Shown here: positions 52,732-61,651 of the stretch, one piece after another
Numbering within the stretch: position 1 is the first letter of the stretch
How the letters are laid out: each line of letters begins with the position of its first letter
From: Microcella alkalica
Lineage (GTDB): Bacteria; Actinomycetota; Actinomycetes; Actinomycetales; Microbacteriaceae
Reading direction: 5' to 3'
Assembly (NCBI RefSeq): GCF_014137945.1
Contig: NZ_JACGWX010000005.1
Location: forward strand, 124,001 to 188,000
Length of the DNA stretch: 64,000 nt
Notes under the pieces: model-generated
What the model was told of the DNA's origin: nothing
What the model saw: the letters and a program-made list of their open reading frames with translations, nothing else
Database searches by the model: none
Program-made: the position numbers and the translations under genes

Positions 52732-52749
52732 TGGTATTGAGGAGTCCGC

Positions 52750-53646
52750 GTGCTCGATCTCCGACAGCTCAGCGCCCTGCGCGCAGTGGCCGAGCACGGC
52801 TCGGTGCTCGCCGCGGCCGAATCTCTCGGGTGGAGCCAGCCGACCGTGGTGCACCACCTGCGCGGACTCGAACGAGTCACGGGCGCGGCCGTGGTGCAGA
52901 GCTCCCGGTCGGGCACGCGGCTCACGGCGGCGGGGCTGCTGTGGCTTCCCCACGCGGAGGCGCTGCTCGAGCGGGCGGAGCGCGCCCGCGCGGACATCCG
53001 CTCGACGCTCGCGGACGCGCGGCGGCGCATCCGGCTCGGGATCTTCCCGACAGCTGCCGCTCGACTCCTGCCCCGGCTGATCGCCGCCCTCACCGACGCG
53101 GGGTACGAGCCGCACGTCACAGAAGGGGAGCTGCCCGAGCTCACCGCGGGGCTGGAGCAGCTCGCCCTCGATGCCGCTGTCGTGTTCGATCACCCGGACC
53201 AGCCGGCCCCCGTCGCGAACAGGCTGATGCGCACGAGCCTCTTCATCGAGCGGTTCTCGCTGCTCCTCCCGGCTCGGCACCCGCTCGCGCAGGAGACGGC
53301 GGTGCGCCTCGTCGATCTCCGTGACGAGCGGTGGATCCTCGGCGCCCGGGATGCGGACCCCGCGGACGTCGCCTTCCTCGCCGCCGCGCGGTCTGCGGGG
53401 TTCGAGCCCCTCGTCGGTCCCCGCAGCGACAACTACCAGGTCGTCGCCGGATACGTCGCCGCGGGGCTCGGTGTCGCACTCGTGCCCGACATGGCCTGGG
53501 ATGACGGGCCGGCAGCCCGCAACGACCTCGTCGTACGGGAGCTCGCCGAGCCTCGACTCGATCGCGAGATCGCGCTCCTCACCGCCCCGTCGCTCGACGC
53601 CCCGGTGGTCGAACTCATCCGCCGGAGCGCAACGCCGCATTCGTGA
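52750..53646 (+). CDS. LysR family transcriptional regulator
   Basis: This 298-aa protein has an N-terminal winged HTH (LDLRQLSALRAVAEHGSVLAAAESLGWSQPTVVHHLRGLE) and a substrate-binding domain (about 95-290). The helix SVLAAAESLGWSQPTV matches the LysR recognition region. GTG start at 52750. It diverges from the decarboxylase and most likely regulates it. The effector is unknown. Confidence 0.93.
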   Translation: MLDLRQLSALRAVAEHGSVLAAAESLGWSQPTVVHHLRGLERVTGAAVVQSSRSGTRLTAAGLLWLPHAEALLERAERARADIRSTLADARRRIRLGIFPTAAARLLPRLIAALTDAGYEPHVTEGELPELTAGLEQLALDAAVVFDHPDQPAPVANRLMRTSLFIERFSLLLPARHPLAQETAVRLVDLRDERWILGARDADPADVAFLAAARSAGFEPLVGPRSDNYQVVAGYVAAGLGVALVPDMAWDDGPAARNDLVVRELAEPRLDREIALLTAPSLDAPVVELIRRSATPHS

Positions 53647-53659
53647 CACACTCGTGTCA
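53644..53659. promoter_or_regulatory. Inverted repeat TGACAC-N4-GTGTCA
   Basis: A perfect 6-bp dyad that overlaps the LysR stop codon and ends 25 bp before the RpiR-type start. It may be an operator for the next gene or a small terminator for LysR. Confidence 0.4.
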
Positions 53660-53684
53660 TCAGGTGCCAGGGAAGGCGGTGGCG

Positions 53685-54542
53685 ATGAGCGACGGACCGG
53701 ACGACTCGCGACCGCTCATCGACGTGGTGCGCGAGTCGCTCGACACGTTCAGCTCGGTCGAGAGGAAGGTCGCGCGCGCGCTCCTGGCGAACTACCCCAT
53801 CGCGGGTCTGGAGACCGTCGCCGAGCTCGCGGAGCGGTCGAACGTCAGCCCCTCCTCGGTCGTGAGATTCGTCGGGCGGCTCGGATTCACCGGATACCCG
53901 GCCTTCCAGAAGAAGCTCATGCGCGAGGTGCACGAGCGCCTCGGGTCGCCGCTCGAGCAGTACGGTCGCACCGATCTCTCCCTCGGCGACGGCGATCTCG
54001 CCCACGCGGCGCGCCACTTCTCCGCCGTCGTCGCGACGACGCTCACCGACCTCCCGCGCAGCGAGTTCGATCGCTGCGTCGGGCTCCTGTCGGATCAGCG
54101 CCGACCGGTGCGCCTGATCGGCGGTCGCTTCAGTCGGATCCTCGCCGAGTATCTCGGCGCTCACCTCCAGCTCCTCCGCCCGGATGTCGAGGTCCTCGGA
54201 ACGGATGAGTTCGCGCGCTTCGCCGCGGTCTCGGATGCCGGCCGCGACGACGTCTTCGTGCTCTTCGACTATCGACGGTACGACGCGAGCAGCGTGCGCT
54301 TCGCTCAGCGGGTCAGCGAGCGCGGGGCCGATCTGATCCTGTTCACCGACCGATGGATGTCGCCGGCGGCGGACGTCGCGACCACCGTGCTTCCGGCGAA
54401 CGTCGAATCCCCCTCCCCGTTCGATTCGCTCGTGCCGGCGATGGCGCTCGTCGAGGCCGTGATCGCCGGCGCGACCGAGCGGCTCGGCGAGACCGGACGT
54501 CGACGCCTCGAAGTCATCGAGAGGATGCGCGGCGAGGAGTGA
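53685..54542 (+). CDS. MurR/RpiR family transcriptional regulator
   Basis: This 285-aa protein has an N-terminal RpiR HTH (FSSVERKVARALLANYPIAGLETVAELAERSNVSPSSVVRFVGRLGFTGYPAFQKKL) and a SIS domain (about 125-265) that usually binds phosphosugars. Here VRLIGGRFSRILAEYL replaces the common GxGxS pattern. Members also control amino-acid and polyamine-type catabolic genes. Convergent with the M20 gene; it probably regulates the operon that runs toward it. ATG at 53685 has a GGGAAGG site. Confidence 0.9.
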   Translation: MSDGPDDSRPLIDVVRESLDTFSSVERKVARALLANYPIAGLETVAELAERSNVSPSSVVRFVGRLGFTGYPAFQKKLMREVHERLGSPLEQYGRTDLSLGDGDLAHAARHFSAVVATTLTDLPRSEFDRCVGLLSDQRRPVRLIGGRFSRILAEYLGAHLQLLRPDVEVLGTDEFARFAAVSDAGRDDVFVLFDYRRYDASSVRFAQRVSERGADLILFTDRWMSPAADVATTVLPANVESPSPFDSLVPAMALVEAVIAGATERLGETGRRRLEVIERMRGEE

Positions 54543-54553
54543 GCCCGACGCCG

Positions 54554-55801
54554 TCAGGCGCGAGCCTCCTCGCGCTCGGTGAAATCCGATCGGTGGTGCT
54601 CGATGCCGAGGACCCGCTCGGCGGCGGCCAGGTAGCCGGCGAGCAGCGCGCGCGCGACCGCCCCGACCGCGGAGTCGTCCGGGAGGAAGTGCGGGTCGTG
54701 GAGGCTCGGCTGAGGGTCGCGGTCCGGCGTCTCCACGCCGACGAACATCATGAGCGACGGCACCTCGGCGCAGAAGTACGAGAAGTCGTCCGCGCCGAGA
54801 GAGCGCATCGGCTCCGCTCCGTCGACGCCGAGCCGGGCGAGCCAGTCGTCCGCGTCCGCGGCGAGGTAGACGTCGTTGATCAGCGCCGGCTCGCCCTCGA
54901 TGCGGAGCACATCGGCCTGCACTCCGAAGGCGGCCGCGACGTGCTCCACCATCCGGCGAACGGCCTCGAACAGCGGCTGCCGGTCCGCCGGATCCGTCGT
55001 GCGCATGGTGGCGAACACGCGGCCCTCCCCGGGGAGCACGTTCGCGGCGCCCTCGCCAGCCGAGAGCGTGCCGATGCTGATGAGAGCCGGGCGCAGCGGG
55101 CTGACGGTGCGCCGCGTGACCTCCGGGAGGGACAGCGCGATCTGCGCGATCGCCGCGACGGTGTCGCTCGCCAGGTGCGGGTAGGCGGCGTGCCCGCCAC
55201 GACCGTGCACGCGGATGTCGATCTCATCGGCCGCCGCGTTGATGAAGCCGCCTCCGGACGCCACGGCGCCCGGCCGGACCCCGGGATGCACGTGAGCACC
55301 GATGACGTGCGCCACCGCCCATCGATCGAGAACCCCGGCCTCCACCATGTCGAGCGCGCCCGACGGGTAGCTCTCCTCCCGCGGCTGGAGCAGCGTCACG
55401 AGGCCCAGCGGCAGCTCGAGCCCCTCCGCGGCGCGGACGAGCGCGACGAGCGCGGCCTGGTGCACGTCATGACCGCAGGCGTGCATCGCCCCGTTGCCCG
55501 AGCGGAACTCGGCGCCCGTGGCCTCGGCCAGGGGCAGAGCATCCAGTTCGGCGCGGATCGCGATCGCGGGCCCGTCGGACGGACCGATCCGGCCGACGCC
55601 GCCAGCATCCGCCACGCTCTCGACTCGGACGGCGTCGCTGAGCGCCGCGACGAGTCGCGCCGTCGTCGGATGCTCCGACCCCGAGAGGCGCGGTTCGCGA
55701 TGCAGCTCGCGGCGGAGCTCCTCCGCGGCGGGCAGCTCTCGCTCGAGGGCGCTGTTCCAGCGCGCGGCGAGGGAGGTCAGCGCGAGCGAGAGCGGACTCA
55801 C
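54554..55801 (-). CDS. M20 family amidohydrolase/peptidase
   Basis: This 415-aa metal-dependent hydrolase has the metal site in MHACGHDVHQAALVALV, with REESYPSGALDMVEAG (catalytic Glu), a dimerisation domain (HGRGGHAAYPHLASDTV) and the last ligand in LHDPHFLPDD. It is of the IAA-amino acid/hippurate hydrolase type and would cut an N-acyl or gamma-glutamyl amide bond. GTG at 55801 overlaps the upstream stop by 4 bp. Last gene of the four-gene operon. Confidence 0.88.
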   Translation of the reverse strand: MSPLSLALTSLAARWNSALERELPAAEELRRELHREPRLSGSEHPTTARLVAALSDAVRVESVADAGGVGRIGPSDGPAIAIRAELDALPLAEATGAEFRSGNGAMHACGHDVHQAALVALVRAAEGLELPLGLVTLLQPREESYPSGALDMVEAGVLDRWAVAHVIGAHVHPGVRPGAVASGGGFINAAADEIDIRVHGRGGHAAYPHLASDTVAAIAQIALSLPEVTRRTVSPLRPALISIGTLSAGEGAANVLPGEGRVFATMRTTDPADRQPLFEAVRRMVEHVAAAFGVQADVLRIEGEPALINDVYLAADADDWLARLGVDGAEPMRSLGADDFSYFCAEVPSLMMFVGVETPDRDPQPSLHDPHFLPDDSAVGAVARALLAGYLAAAERVLGIEHHRSDFTEREEARA

Positions 55802-56997
55802 GCGCCGCCTCCGAGCTCGGGCTCGAAGAGCTCGTCGCCGAGGCGATAGACCCGTCGCGCGTTGCGGAAGGCGATGGACTCGACGATCCGACGCATCTCG
55901 GGCGCGGGCCAGTCGTCCTGACGGGCGAAGGCGTCGAGTGCCCGCGCGAGACCGCGACGGAAGAGGATCGCACCGAGGTAGTAGAGCTCCGCGACGCCGA
56001 ACGCGTCCGTCGAGAACAGGATCTTGTGGAACGGCGCGAGCTCGAGCGTCTCGGCGATGACCGCATCCGACCGGGAGCCGGTGTAGTTGATCGCGAGTCC
56101 GACATCGAAGTAGACGTGCGGGAAAACCTGAGCCAGATACCCCGCCTCCCGGTGGAAGGGGTAGCAGTGCAGGAGGAGGACGCGCGCCCCCGACGCGCGG
56201 CTCAGCCGGAGGAACTCGGTCAGCAGGAGCGGATCGCACCGGTGGAGGTCCACGTCGGAATCGCCGTAGCCGATGTGGAACTGGATGGCGCACGCGCGAT
56301 CGACGGCCGCCCACAGCAGGTGGCGGATGATCGTGGCGTCCTCCAGGCGCGAGGGTCCGCCCCGCGCGATCCGGTCCGCCCACGCGCGCACGGCCTCATC
56401 CACGTCGTCGTCGCCCGGCCGCTCGGGCGCGAAATCGAGCCCGATGCGGTACGCGGCGATCGACTTGACGCCGATCGCGCGGCGCAGCCGCTCGTCGAGC
56501 GTGCGCGCGAACTCGTCCCGGAACGAGTCGGAGCCCCCTCCTCGGCGCACGAGCTCCTCGAGCAGCTGCTCGGCCAGCTGCTCGAGCCGGACGACCTCGA
56601 AGGCGCGTGCGGCGGCGGCGGCGGCCATCCCCCCCGGGTCGAGGATCTCGTCCGAGCGATGTCCCACCTCGATGACGAGATCGCTGATGCCCGTCGCCCT
56701 CAGGAGGCGCTCGCTCGCCTCGACGCCGCCGAGCTCGCGGCGCCGCTCGAGATACTCCTCCGGCGTCGCGAAGGACGGCAGCCCGAGCACGGGGGCGCAG
56801 TAGCGGCGGATGGCCATGCCGACCTGGGAATCGAAGTGCGTCGCGCCGTCGGGGGCAGGCCAGTCGGACTCGCTGATGTACGTCTCGAAGCTCTCCCTGT
56901 CCAAGTCGTCCGTCGTCACGCCGTGGCAGTGATGGTCGAGGAGGGGAACGGAGTCCAGTCCGGACTCCGCGAGCGCCGATTCGACGTCAGTAGACAT
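55798..56997 (-). CDS. FluG-type amidohydrolase
   Basis: This 399-aa amidohydrolase-2 family TIM-barrel has the metal motif DHHCH (21-25), FHIGYGDSDVDLH, LLHCYPFHREAGYLA and the barrel-end Asp in FSTDAFGVAELYYLG. It is like the N-terminal half of eukaryotic FluG, in which an amidohydrolase is fused to a glutamine-synthetase domain; here the two are neighbouring genes overlapping by 11 bp. The substrate is probably an amide made by the synthetase or a related compound; inferred. Confidence 0.87.
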   Translation of the reverse strand: MSTDVESALAESGLDSVPLLDHHCHGVTTDDLDRESFETYISESDWPAPDGATHFDSQVGMAIRRYCAPVLGLPSFATPEEYLERRRELGGVEASERLLRATGISDLVIEVGHRSDEILDPGGMAAAAAARAFEVVRLEQLAEQLLEELVRRGGGSDSFRDEFARTLDERLRRAIGVKSIAAYRIGLDFAPERPGDDDVDEAVRAWADRIARGGPSRLEDATIIRHLLWAAVDRACAIQFHIGYGDSDVDLHRCDPLLLTEFLRLSRASGARVLLLHCYPFHREAGYLAQVFPHVYFDVGLAINYTGSRSDAVIAETLELAPFHKILFSTDAFGVAELYYLGAILFRRGLARALDAFARQDDWPAPEMRRIVESIAFRNARRVYRLGDELFEPELGGGA

Positions 56998-58342
56998 GGG
57001 CGTAGACCTCGCACTGCTCGGCGAGCGACCGCGCCTGCACCGATGCGAACTCGTCCCTCTTGATGGCGTCGAAGGTCGCGAGGAAGGACGGCGAGAACCA
57101 TCCCGAGACGATCTCGTCGTCCTTCAGCATGTCGAGGGCGTGCTCCAGGTCGCGGGGAAGCCGCGCGAGATCCGCGTTCCGGCCCTCGAGATCGAGCTCG
57201 CCGACGACGATGGGCGGCGTCTCGAGCCCTTCGCGCAGCCCCTCCATGCCCGCGCGGAGGATCATCCCGAGCAGGATCCAGGGGTTCGCCCCGATGTCTC
57301 CGCCGCGGAACTCGAAGTGCAGCTGGCGGGTGGGGTCGCGCCCGTCGATCTCGTTGGTCGGGCAGATCCGCAGCAGGGCCTCCCGATTCTGCAGGCCGAG
57401 GAAGGCGCGAGCGCTCGACCAGTTGTGGGGAGCGAGGCGAAGGTAGCTGGTCGCGAGCGGAGCGAACAGCGCGGCCATGGAGGGGCTGTGCCGGACGATC
57501 CCGGCAGCGAAGCTGCCCGCGAGCGATGACAGCCGACCGGGCCGCTCCGAGTCGAAGACGAGGGTCCGGCCGTCCGCGTCATCGAGACCGAAGTGCACGT
57601 GGACCCCGTTGCCCGTCTCCCCCGGCGCGACGACCGGAGCGAAGGACGCCTCGCGCCCGTGCGCCTCGAAGAGGTCGTAGACGATGTCGCGGACCAGGAT
57701 CGCCCGATCCGCCGCGGCGAGCGGATCGGTTGGCGCGACGGTGATCTCGTACTGATGGCGGCCGTACTCCGGAAGCCAGGTCTCCGGCTCCAGGCCCGCT
57801 CGATGCAGCACCGTCATGAGCTGCGAGCCGAGCGGTTCGGCGCGGCGGAACGCCTGCAGCGAGAACGGGTGGTGGTCGCCCGTCGCGCTCACGTCCATGA
57901 ACTCATGCTCGAAGGAGCACTGGGCCGTGATGCCGAACTCCGTCCGCAGCTGCTCGACCGTGTCGCGCAGGAAGGTCCGAGGACAGCTCTCCCACGGAGT
58001 CCCATCGGTGTTGACGAGATCCGCATACACGATGTTCAGCGCCGGCCGCCCCGGGATGCCGTCCACTCGGGCCAGCGAGGAGAGATCCGGCCGCAGGCGC
58101 AGATCGCCGGTCGTCCCGTACGGGATGTCGCTGACGATGTGTCCGAGCGAGCCGATCCCGAGGTTCGCCGGGACCCACCCGAGCGAGCTGCGCTCATCGA
58201 AGTCGGCCATGCGCATCGAGCGGCCCTTGGTCCGCGCGGCGATGTCCGTCGTGGCGATGAAGATCAGCTCGTCGAGGTCGGCGTGCTCCGGGTGCTGGGT
58301 CATGGCGTCGGCTCCGATCGTGGTCTCAGTCGAGGTCTTCAC
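56987..58342 (-). CDS. Glutamine synthetase-like gamma-glutamyl ligase
   Basis: This 451-aa GS-fold ligase keeps the catalytic motifs: metal Glu in SFEHEFMDVSATG, YGRHQYEITVAP, the metal His in GNGVHVHFGL, glutamate/ATP contacts in LAPHNWSSARAF and FEFRGGDIGANPWILLG. It lacks the Tyr-adenylylation site and is much diverged from GlnA, as PuuA/GlnA3/FluG-type ligases that join glutamate to amines. Amine partner unknown. Overlaps the permease by 17 bp and the amidohydrolase by 11 bp. A start at the inner ATG (MTQHPEH) is also possible. Confidence 0.88.
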   Translation of the reverse strand: MKTSTETTIGADAMTQHPEHADLDELIFIATTDIAARTKGRSMRMADFDERSSLGWVPANLGIGSLGHIVSDIPYGTTGDLRLRPDLSSLARVDGIPGRPALNIVYADLVNTDGTPWESCPRTFLRDTVEQLRTEFGITAQCSFEHEFMDVSATGDHHPFSLQAFRRAEPLGSQLMTVLHRAGLEPETWLPEYGRHQYEITVAPTDPLAAADRAILVRDIVYDLFEAHGREASFAPVVAPGETGNGVHVHFGLDDADGRTLVFDSERPGRLSSLAGSFAAGIVRHSPSMAALFAPLATSYLRLAPHNWSSARAFLGLQNREALLRICPTNEIDGRDPTRQLHFEFRGGDIGANPWILLGMILRAGMEGLREGLETPPIVVGELDLEGRNADLARLPRDLEHALDMLKDDEIVSGWFSPSFLATFDAIKRDEFASVQARSLAEQCEVYAHVY

Positions 58343-59777
58343 GGGTCAGTCTGGACCCGATCCGCTCGGCCAGTCCCGGCTTGGCGAGGATGATGACGAG
58401 GCCGATGAGGCACCAGGCACCGGCGATCCACGGGAAGTAGCTGTACGGCGGCTGCTGCCCCGCGATCTGGACGAAGTACACCCAGCCGAGGAAGATCAGA
58501 CCGAGTACGGGCATGATCGCCTCCCACTTCGGGATCACGGAGCCGCGCGAGAAGATGTGCCGGATCACGCCGATGGAGGTCATGCCGTAGGCCACGACCA
58601 TGCACAGCACGGCGATCGTGGCGTACCAGTAGTAGACGTCGACGCTCGTCGCGCCGAGGAGTCCGAGGCCGACGGAGAGCACCACGGTGACGATGATCAC
58701 GAAGACCGTGCTGCGCACCGGCACGCCGGTCGTCGGGCTCGTGGTCGCGAACGACTTGGGGCCGAATCCGTCGCGCGCCAGCGCGAACAGCAGGCGCGCG
58801 GCGGCGGCCGTCGAGCTGAGGAGAGCGGCGAACGCGACGACGAACGCGAGGATCGAGATGAGGACAGCGAACCACGGACCGACGTAGGTGGAGGCCAGGG
58901 CCGTCAGCGTCGAGGAGGAGCCCGCGAACGCGGCGATGCCCGCCTCGTCCGTGCCGAATCCGACCGTCTGGGCGAACATGACGAACACGTAGATCGCGCC
59001 GGCGAGGACGACGGCGAGGAGCAGCGCCAGCGGTACGACGCGCTTCGGGTTCCGGGTCTCCTCACCCAGCGAGGTTCCCGACTCGAAGCCGGCCCACGAG
59101 AGGAAGCCGAACACGACCGCGGTCATGACGGCGCTGATGGGCGCCTCGCCCGGCAGCAGCACGCTCAGGTCGATGCCCGTGGAGACCGGCGCGTCGCCCG
59201 TTCCCACCCGCACGAGGATCACGATGGACAGGATGACCATCGCCACGATGCCGACGAATCCGATGCCCAGGAGGGTCCGAGCCGTCACCGTCGACTCGCG
59301 GATGTTCAGCAGCAGGACGAAGACAGCGACGACGATCGGCACGGGGAGCCAGCCCCACGGCGGCAGGCTCAGACCGAGCTCGCTCACCATCGCCTCGAAG
59401 AACACCCCGCACGCACCGGCGATGCAGACGGCGAAGAAGATGTAGGTGCCGAGGAGCGCGAAGCCGCCGAAGAAGCCGGCACGGGGTCCGAGCGTCGACC
59501 CGGACAGCGCGTAGACCGACCCGGCGTGGGTGATGTACCGGGTGAGTCGGATGAACGCGTAGGCGACGAAGAGCGTGCCGATGAACGACACGATGAAGGT
59601 GAACGGCACGGCGGAGCCGACGAGTCCCGCCACTCCGATGCCGTTGAGGGACATGGCGAGGAGCGGCGCCATGAAGCCGACGGAAATCGCCACGACCTCC
59701 CAGAGCCGCAGTGGTTTCCGGGGGGTGAGCGTCGTGCCGCTCGTCGGGTCGCCTGGTGTTGTCGTCGTTGACGTCAT
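58326..59777 (-). CDS. APC-family amino acid/amine permease
   Basis: This 483-aa transporter of 12 helices has the APC start (LRLWEVVAISVGFMAPLLAMSLNGIGVAGLVGSAVPF), the TM3 region (YVLSGSTLGPRAGFFGGFALLG-like) and the loop SWAGFESGTSLGEETRNPKR, with the family's E-E-T-x-N-P. It probably imports the amine or amino acid used by the next three genes. First gene of the operon; start ATG 59777 with an AAAGG site. Confidence 0.9.
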   Translation of the reverse strand: MTSTTTTPGDPTSGTTLTPRKPLRLWEVVAISVGFMAPLLAMSLNGIGVAGLVGSAVPFTFIVSFIGTLFVAYAFIRLTRYITHAGSVYALSGSTLGPRAGFFGGFALLGTYIFFAVCIAGACGVFFEAMVSELGLSLPPWGWLPVPIVVAVFVLLLNIRESTVTARTLLGIGFVGIVAMVILSIVILVRVGTGDAPVSTGIDLSVLLPGEAPISAVMTAVVFGFLSWAGFESGTSLGEETRNPKRVVPLALLLAVVLAGAIYVFVMFAQTVGFGTDEAGIAAFAGSSSTLTALASTYVGPWFAVLISILAFVVAFAALLSSTAAAARLLFALARDGFGPKSFATTSPTTGVPVRSTVFVIIVTVVLSVGLGLLGATSVDVYYWYATIAVLCMVVAYGMTSIGVIRHIFSRGSVIPKWEAIMPVLGLIFLGWVYFVQIAGQQPPYSYFPWIAGAWCLIGLVIILAKPGLAERIGSRLTREDLD

Positions 59778-59986
59778 TCGCTCGAACCTTTCGTTCGGGC
59801 ATCCACGCTGATGCCCGGGTCGATGTGGGTAAAACAGTGCAGAAGTGTCCTCTTGGGACTGTTCTGGCATAAATGTTTCATGCGGTCGTCGGTTCGTCAA
59901 CAGCGAAGTTCGAGATTGTTCAAGCGGCTCGAGCCTCCCCTGAGCAGGTCCGGCGGGCGGCTCGACCTCGCGGCGAGCGCACCGGG
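59778..59986. other. Intergenic region before the permease operon
   Basis: A comparatively AT-rich stretch (59825-59930) with a TTGACG at 59895-59900 on the minus strand, a possible -35 for the permease operon; the -10 is unclear. No gene was seen. Confidence 0.4.
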
Positions 59987-59992
59987 TATGCT
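59987..59992 (+). promoter_or_regulatory. Putative -10 box of tRNA-Gly (TATGCT)
   Basis: TATGCT lies 44 bp before the mature tRNA end. A loose -35 TCGACC is at 59962-59967, 19 bp upstream. Confidence 0.4.
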
Positions 59993-60036
59993 TACGGACG
60001 CGAAGCACTGGCCCTCGATAGGGGCCCGGGCCGCCC

Positions 60037-60107
60037 GGGGATGTAGTTCAATGGCAGAACTTCAGCTTCCCAAGCTGATAGCGCGGGTTCGATTCCCGTC
60101 ATCCCCT
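60037..60107 (+). tRNA. tRNA-Gly (anticodon CCC)
   Basis: The cloverleaf closes fully: acceptor GGGGATG/CATCCCC, D arm GTTC/GAAC, anticodon stem TCAGC/GCTGA with loop TTCCCAA (anticodon CCC at 60069-60071), and T arm with TTCGATT loop (one G-U pair). 71 nt without CCA; CCA is not encoded. No CDS overlaps it, but the next CDS begins at 60110. Confidence 0.95.
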
Positions 60108-60109
60108 CT

Positions 60110-60496
60110 GTGTTAGAGCTCACCGACGCCGCGCTCGAGTTCCTCCGCGAGCGGCACCTCGCGACGCTGTCGACGATCGGGCGCGGCGGCCGCATCCACT
60201 CGGTGCCCGTCGGCATGACCTACCTCGACGGCGTCGTGCGCGTGATCGGCAGCCGCGGGTCGCAGAAGTTCGTCAATGCGCGGCGGTCGGGCCGAGCATC
60301 CGTCAGCAGCGTCGACGGGGTTCGCTGGATCAGCTTCGAGGGCCCGGTCCGGGTGCTGACCGACGCCGAGTCGGTCGCCCACGCCGTCGAGCTGTACGCC
60401 GCGCGTTACAAGCAGCCGCGCCCGAACCCCGAGCGCGCCGTGCTCGAGCTCACGGTCGAGCGCGTGCTCGGCTCGAGCGGCATGCGCGCCGAGTAG
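60110..60496 (+). CDS. PNPOx-fold F420-dependent oxidoreductase-like protein
   Basis: This 128-aa split-barrel protein starts VLELTDAALEFLRERHLATLSTIG, with the H-x-A-T-L-x-T pattern and GRIHSVPVGMTYLDG typical of the actinobacterial PPOX-class F420 family. Small-molecule redox role unknown. The GTG starts 3 nt after the tRNA 3' end, so it has no ribosome site and may be a leaderless message made by tRNA 3' processing. Confidence 0.85.
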   Translation: MLELTDAALEFLRERHLATLSTIGRGGRIHSVPVGMTYLDGVVRVIGSRGSQKFVNARRSGRASVSSVDGVRWISFEGPVRVLTDAESVAHAVELYAARYKQPRPNPERAVLELTVERVLGSSGMRAE

Positions 60497-60499
60497 CGT
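60494..60499 (+). promoter_or_regulatory. Putative -10 box (TAGCGT) of leaderless membrane-protein mRNA
   Basis: TAGCGT includes the stop codon of the preceding gene and ends 6 nt before the GTG at 60506. Confidence 0.4.
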
Positions 60500-60505
60500 G
60501 GTCGC

Positions 60506-60949
60506 GTGCGCCTCGCTGACCTCACCTGGAACCGCTCGTTCGCCATAGGGCTCGGCGCCGCCTTCCTCCTGCTCGGAGCCGCGGGGTTCGTCGTGTCGTT
60601 CGGCACTCCCCCGCTCGATCCGGTCGGCGTGCCGCTCATCGCGTACTTCACGGCGAACCCGCTGCACTCGGTCGTGAGCATGGCGATCGGCGCCGTCCTG
60701 CTCGTCGCCGGTCTCCGCTCCCTCGCCGTCGCGCGACGCGTCAACGCGATCATGGGCACGGCGCTGCTGCTGCTCGGCATCGCGGGGCTCTACCTGATCG
60801 GCACGCCCGCGAACGTGCTCGCGCTCACCGCGAGCGACGTGCTCGTCTACTTCGCATCGGCATCCTTGCTGCTGCCCGCGAGCCTCGGGGCCGACCGCGG
60901 TGCCGGGGGTGCCGTCGAGAGCGGCTCGAGCGCGACCCCCGCTCGCTGA
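60506..60949 (+). CDS. DUF4383-like membrane protein
   Basis: This 147-aa protein has four hydrophobic helices. FTANPLHSVVSMAIGAVLLVAG and the following RRVNAIMGTALLLLGIAGL match the actinobacterial DUF4383 pattern (N-x-x-H before helix 2). Function unknown. GTG start 6 nt after a TAGCGT box. Confidence 0.78.
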   Translation: MRLADLTWNRSFAIGLGAAFLLLGAAGFVVSFGTPPLDPVGVPLIAYFTANPLHSVVSMAIGAVLLVAGLRSLAVARRVNAIMGTALLLLGIAGLYLIGTPANVLALTASDVLVYFASASLLLPASLGADRGAGGAVESGSSATPAR

Positions 60950-61000
60950 GGCGGTGCTGAGCGCGGCCATCCACCGGGCCGCTCGCGCCGAATGATCGGC

Positions 61001-61633
61001 ATGACCCAGACGCACCGCGCTCTCGCCGCGCTCGCCCTGCTCGGCGCGAGCGTCGTGCACCTCGCCGTCGCCGCGAGCGGCACCGCCACCCCCGTCGCCC
61101 TCCTGCTCGGGGTGCTCGGCGTCGCGGAGGCGACGGGAGCCGCCGCCGTCGCCCGCGGTGCGCTCGCCGCCCGCCCTGGCGCCCTCGCCGCCCTCCTCAT
61201 CCTCCCGATCGTCGTGCCGATGGGCGCCCTCACGATCGCCAGCGCGCTCGAGCGCCCCGACCTCACCGGCGCCCTCGTGCAGCCGACCCTGCTCGGTGCC
61301 GCCCTCCTCTCCTTCGCGGGCGCGCTCGTCGCGGCCACCGCGGCGCGCCGCCTGCGCGCAACGGATGCCCGCCCCTCCGCTCCCGCTGCGCCGACCCGCC
61401 CCGCTCGCCAGGCCACGCTGCTCGTGACCGCAGCTCTCGTCACCGGTCTCGTCTCGGCTCCGGCCGTCGCGTCGGCCGGGCCCGGGCTCGTTCCCGGGGC
61501 GCCCGTCGCGTCGCTCACGGACCAGACGGGCACCATCGACGAAGCGGACACCGCGGACGAGGACGCCGCGGACGACGCACCGCGCTTCGCCGCGCCGAAC
61601 GGGCACGAGGGCCACGTCGGCTACGCGCCGTAG
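61001..61633 (+). CDS. Hypothetical membrane protein
   Basis: This 210-aa protein has four or five Ala/Leu-rich helices in the first 170 residues and an acidic tail (DEADTADEDAADD) ending HEGHVGYAP. No known family is recognised. The ATG at 61001 was chosen; an ATG at 60992 would add three residues. Alanine-rich composition with GC wobble supports coding. Convergent with the helicase. Confidence 0.7.
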   Translation: MTQTHRALAALALLGASVVHLAVAASGTATPVALLLGVLGVAEATGAAAVARGALAARPGALAALLILPIVVPMGALTIASALERPDLTGALVQPTLLGAALLSFAGALVAATAARRLRATDARPSAPAAPTRPARQATLLVTAALVTGLVSAPAVASAGPGLVPGAPVASLTDQTGTIDEADTADEDAADDAPRFAAPNGHEGHVGYAP

Positions 61634-61651
61634 ACCGCGAACTAGCTGAGC

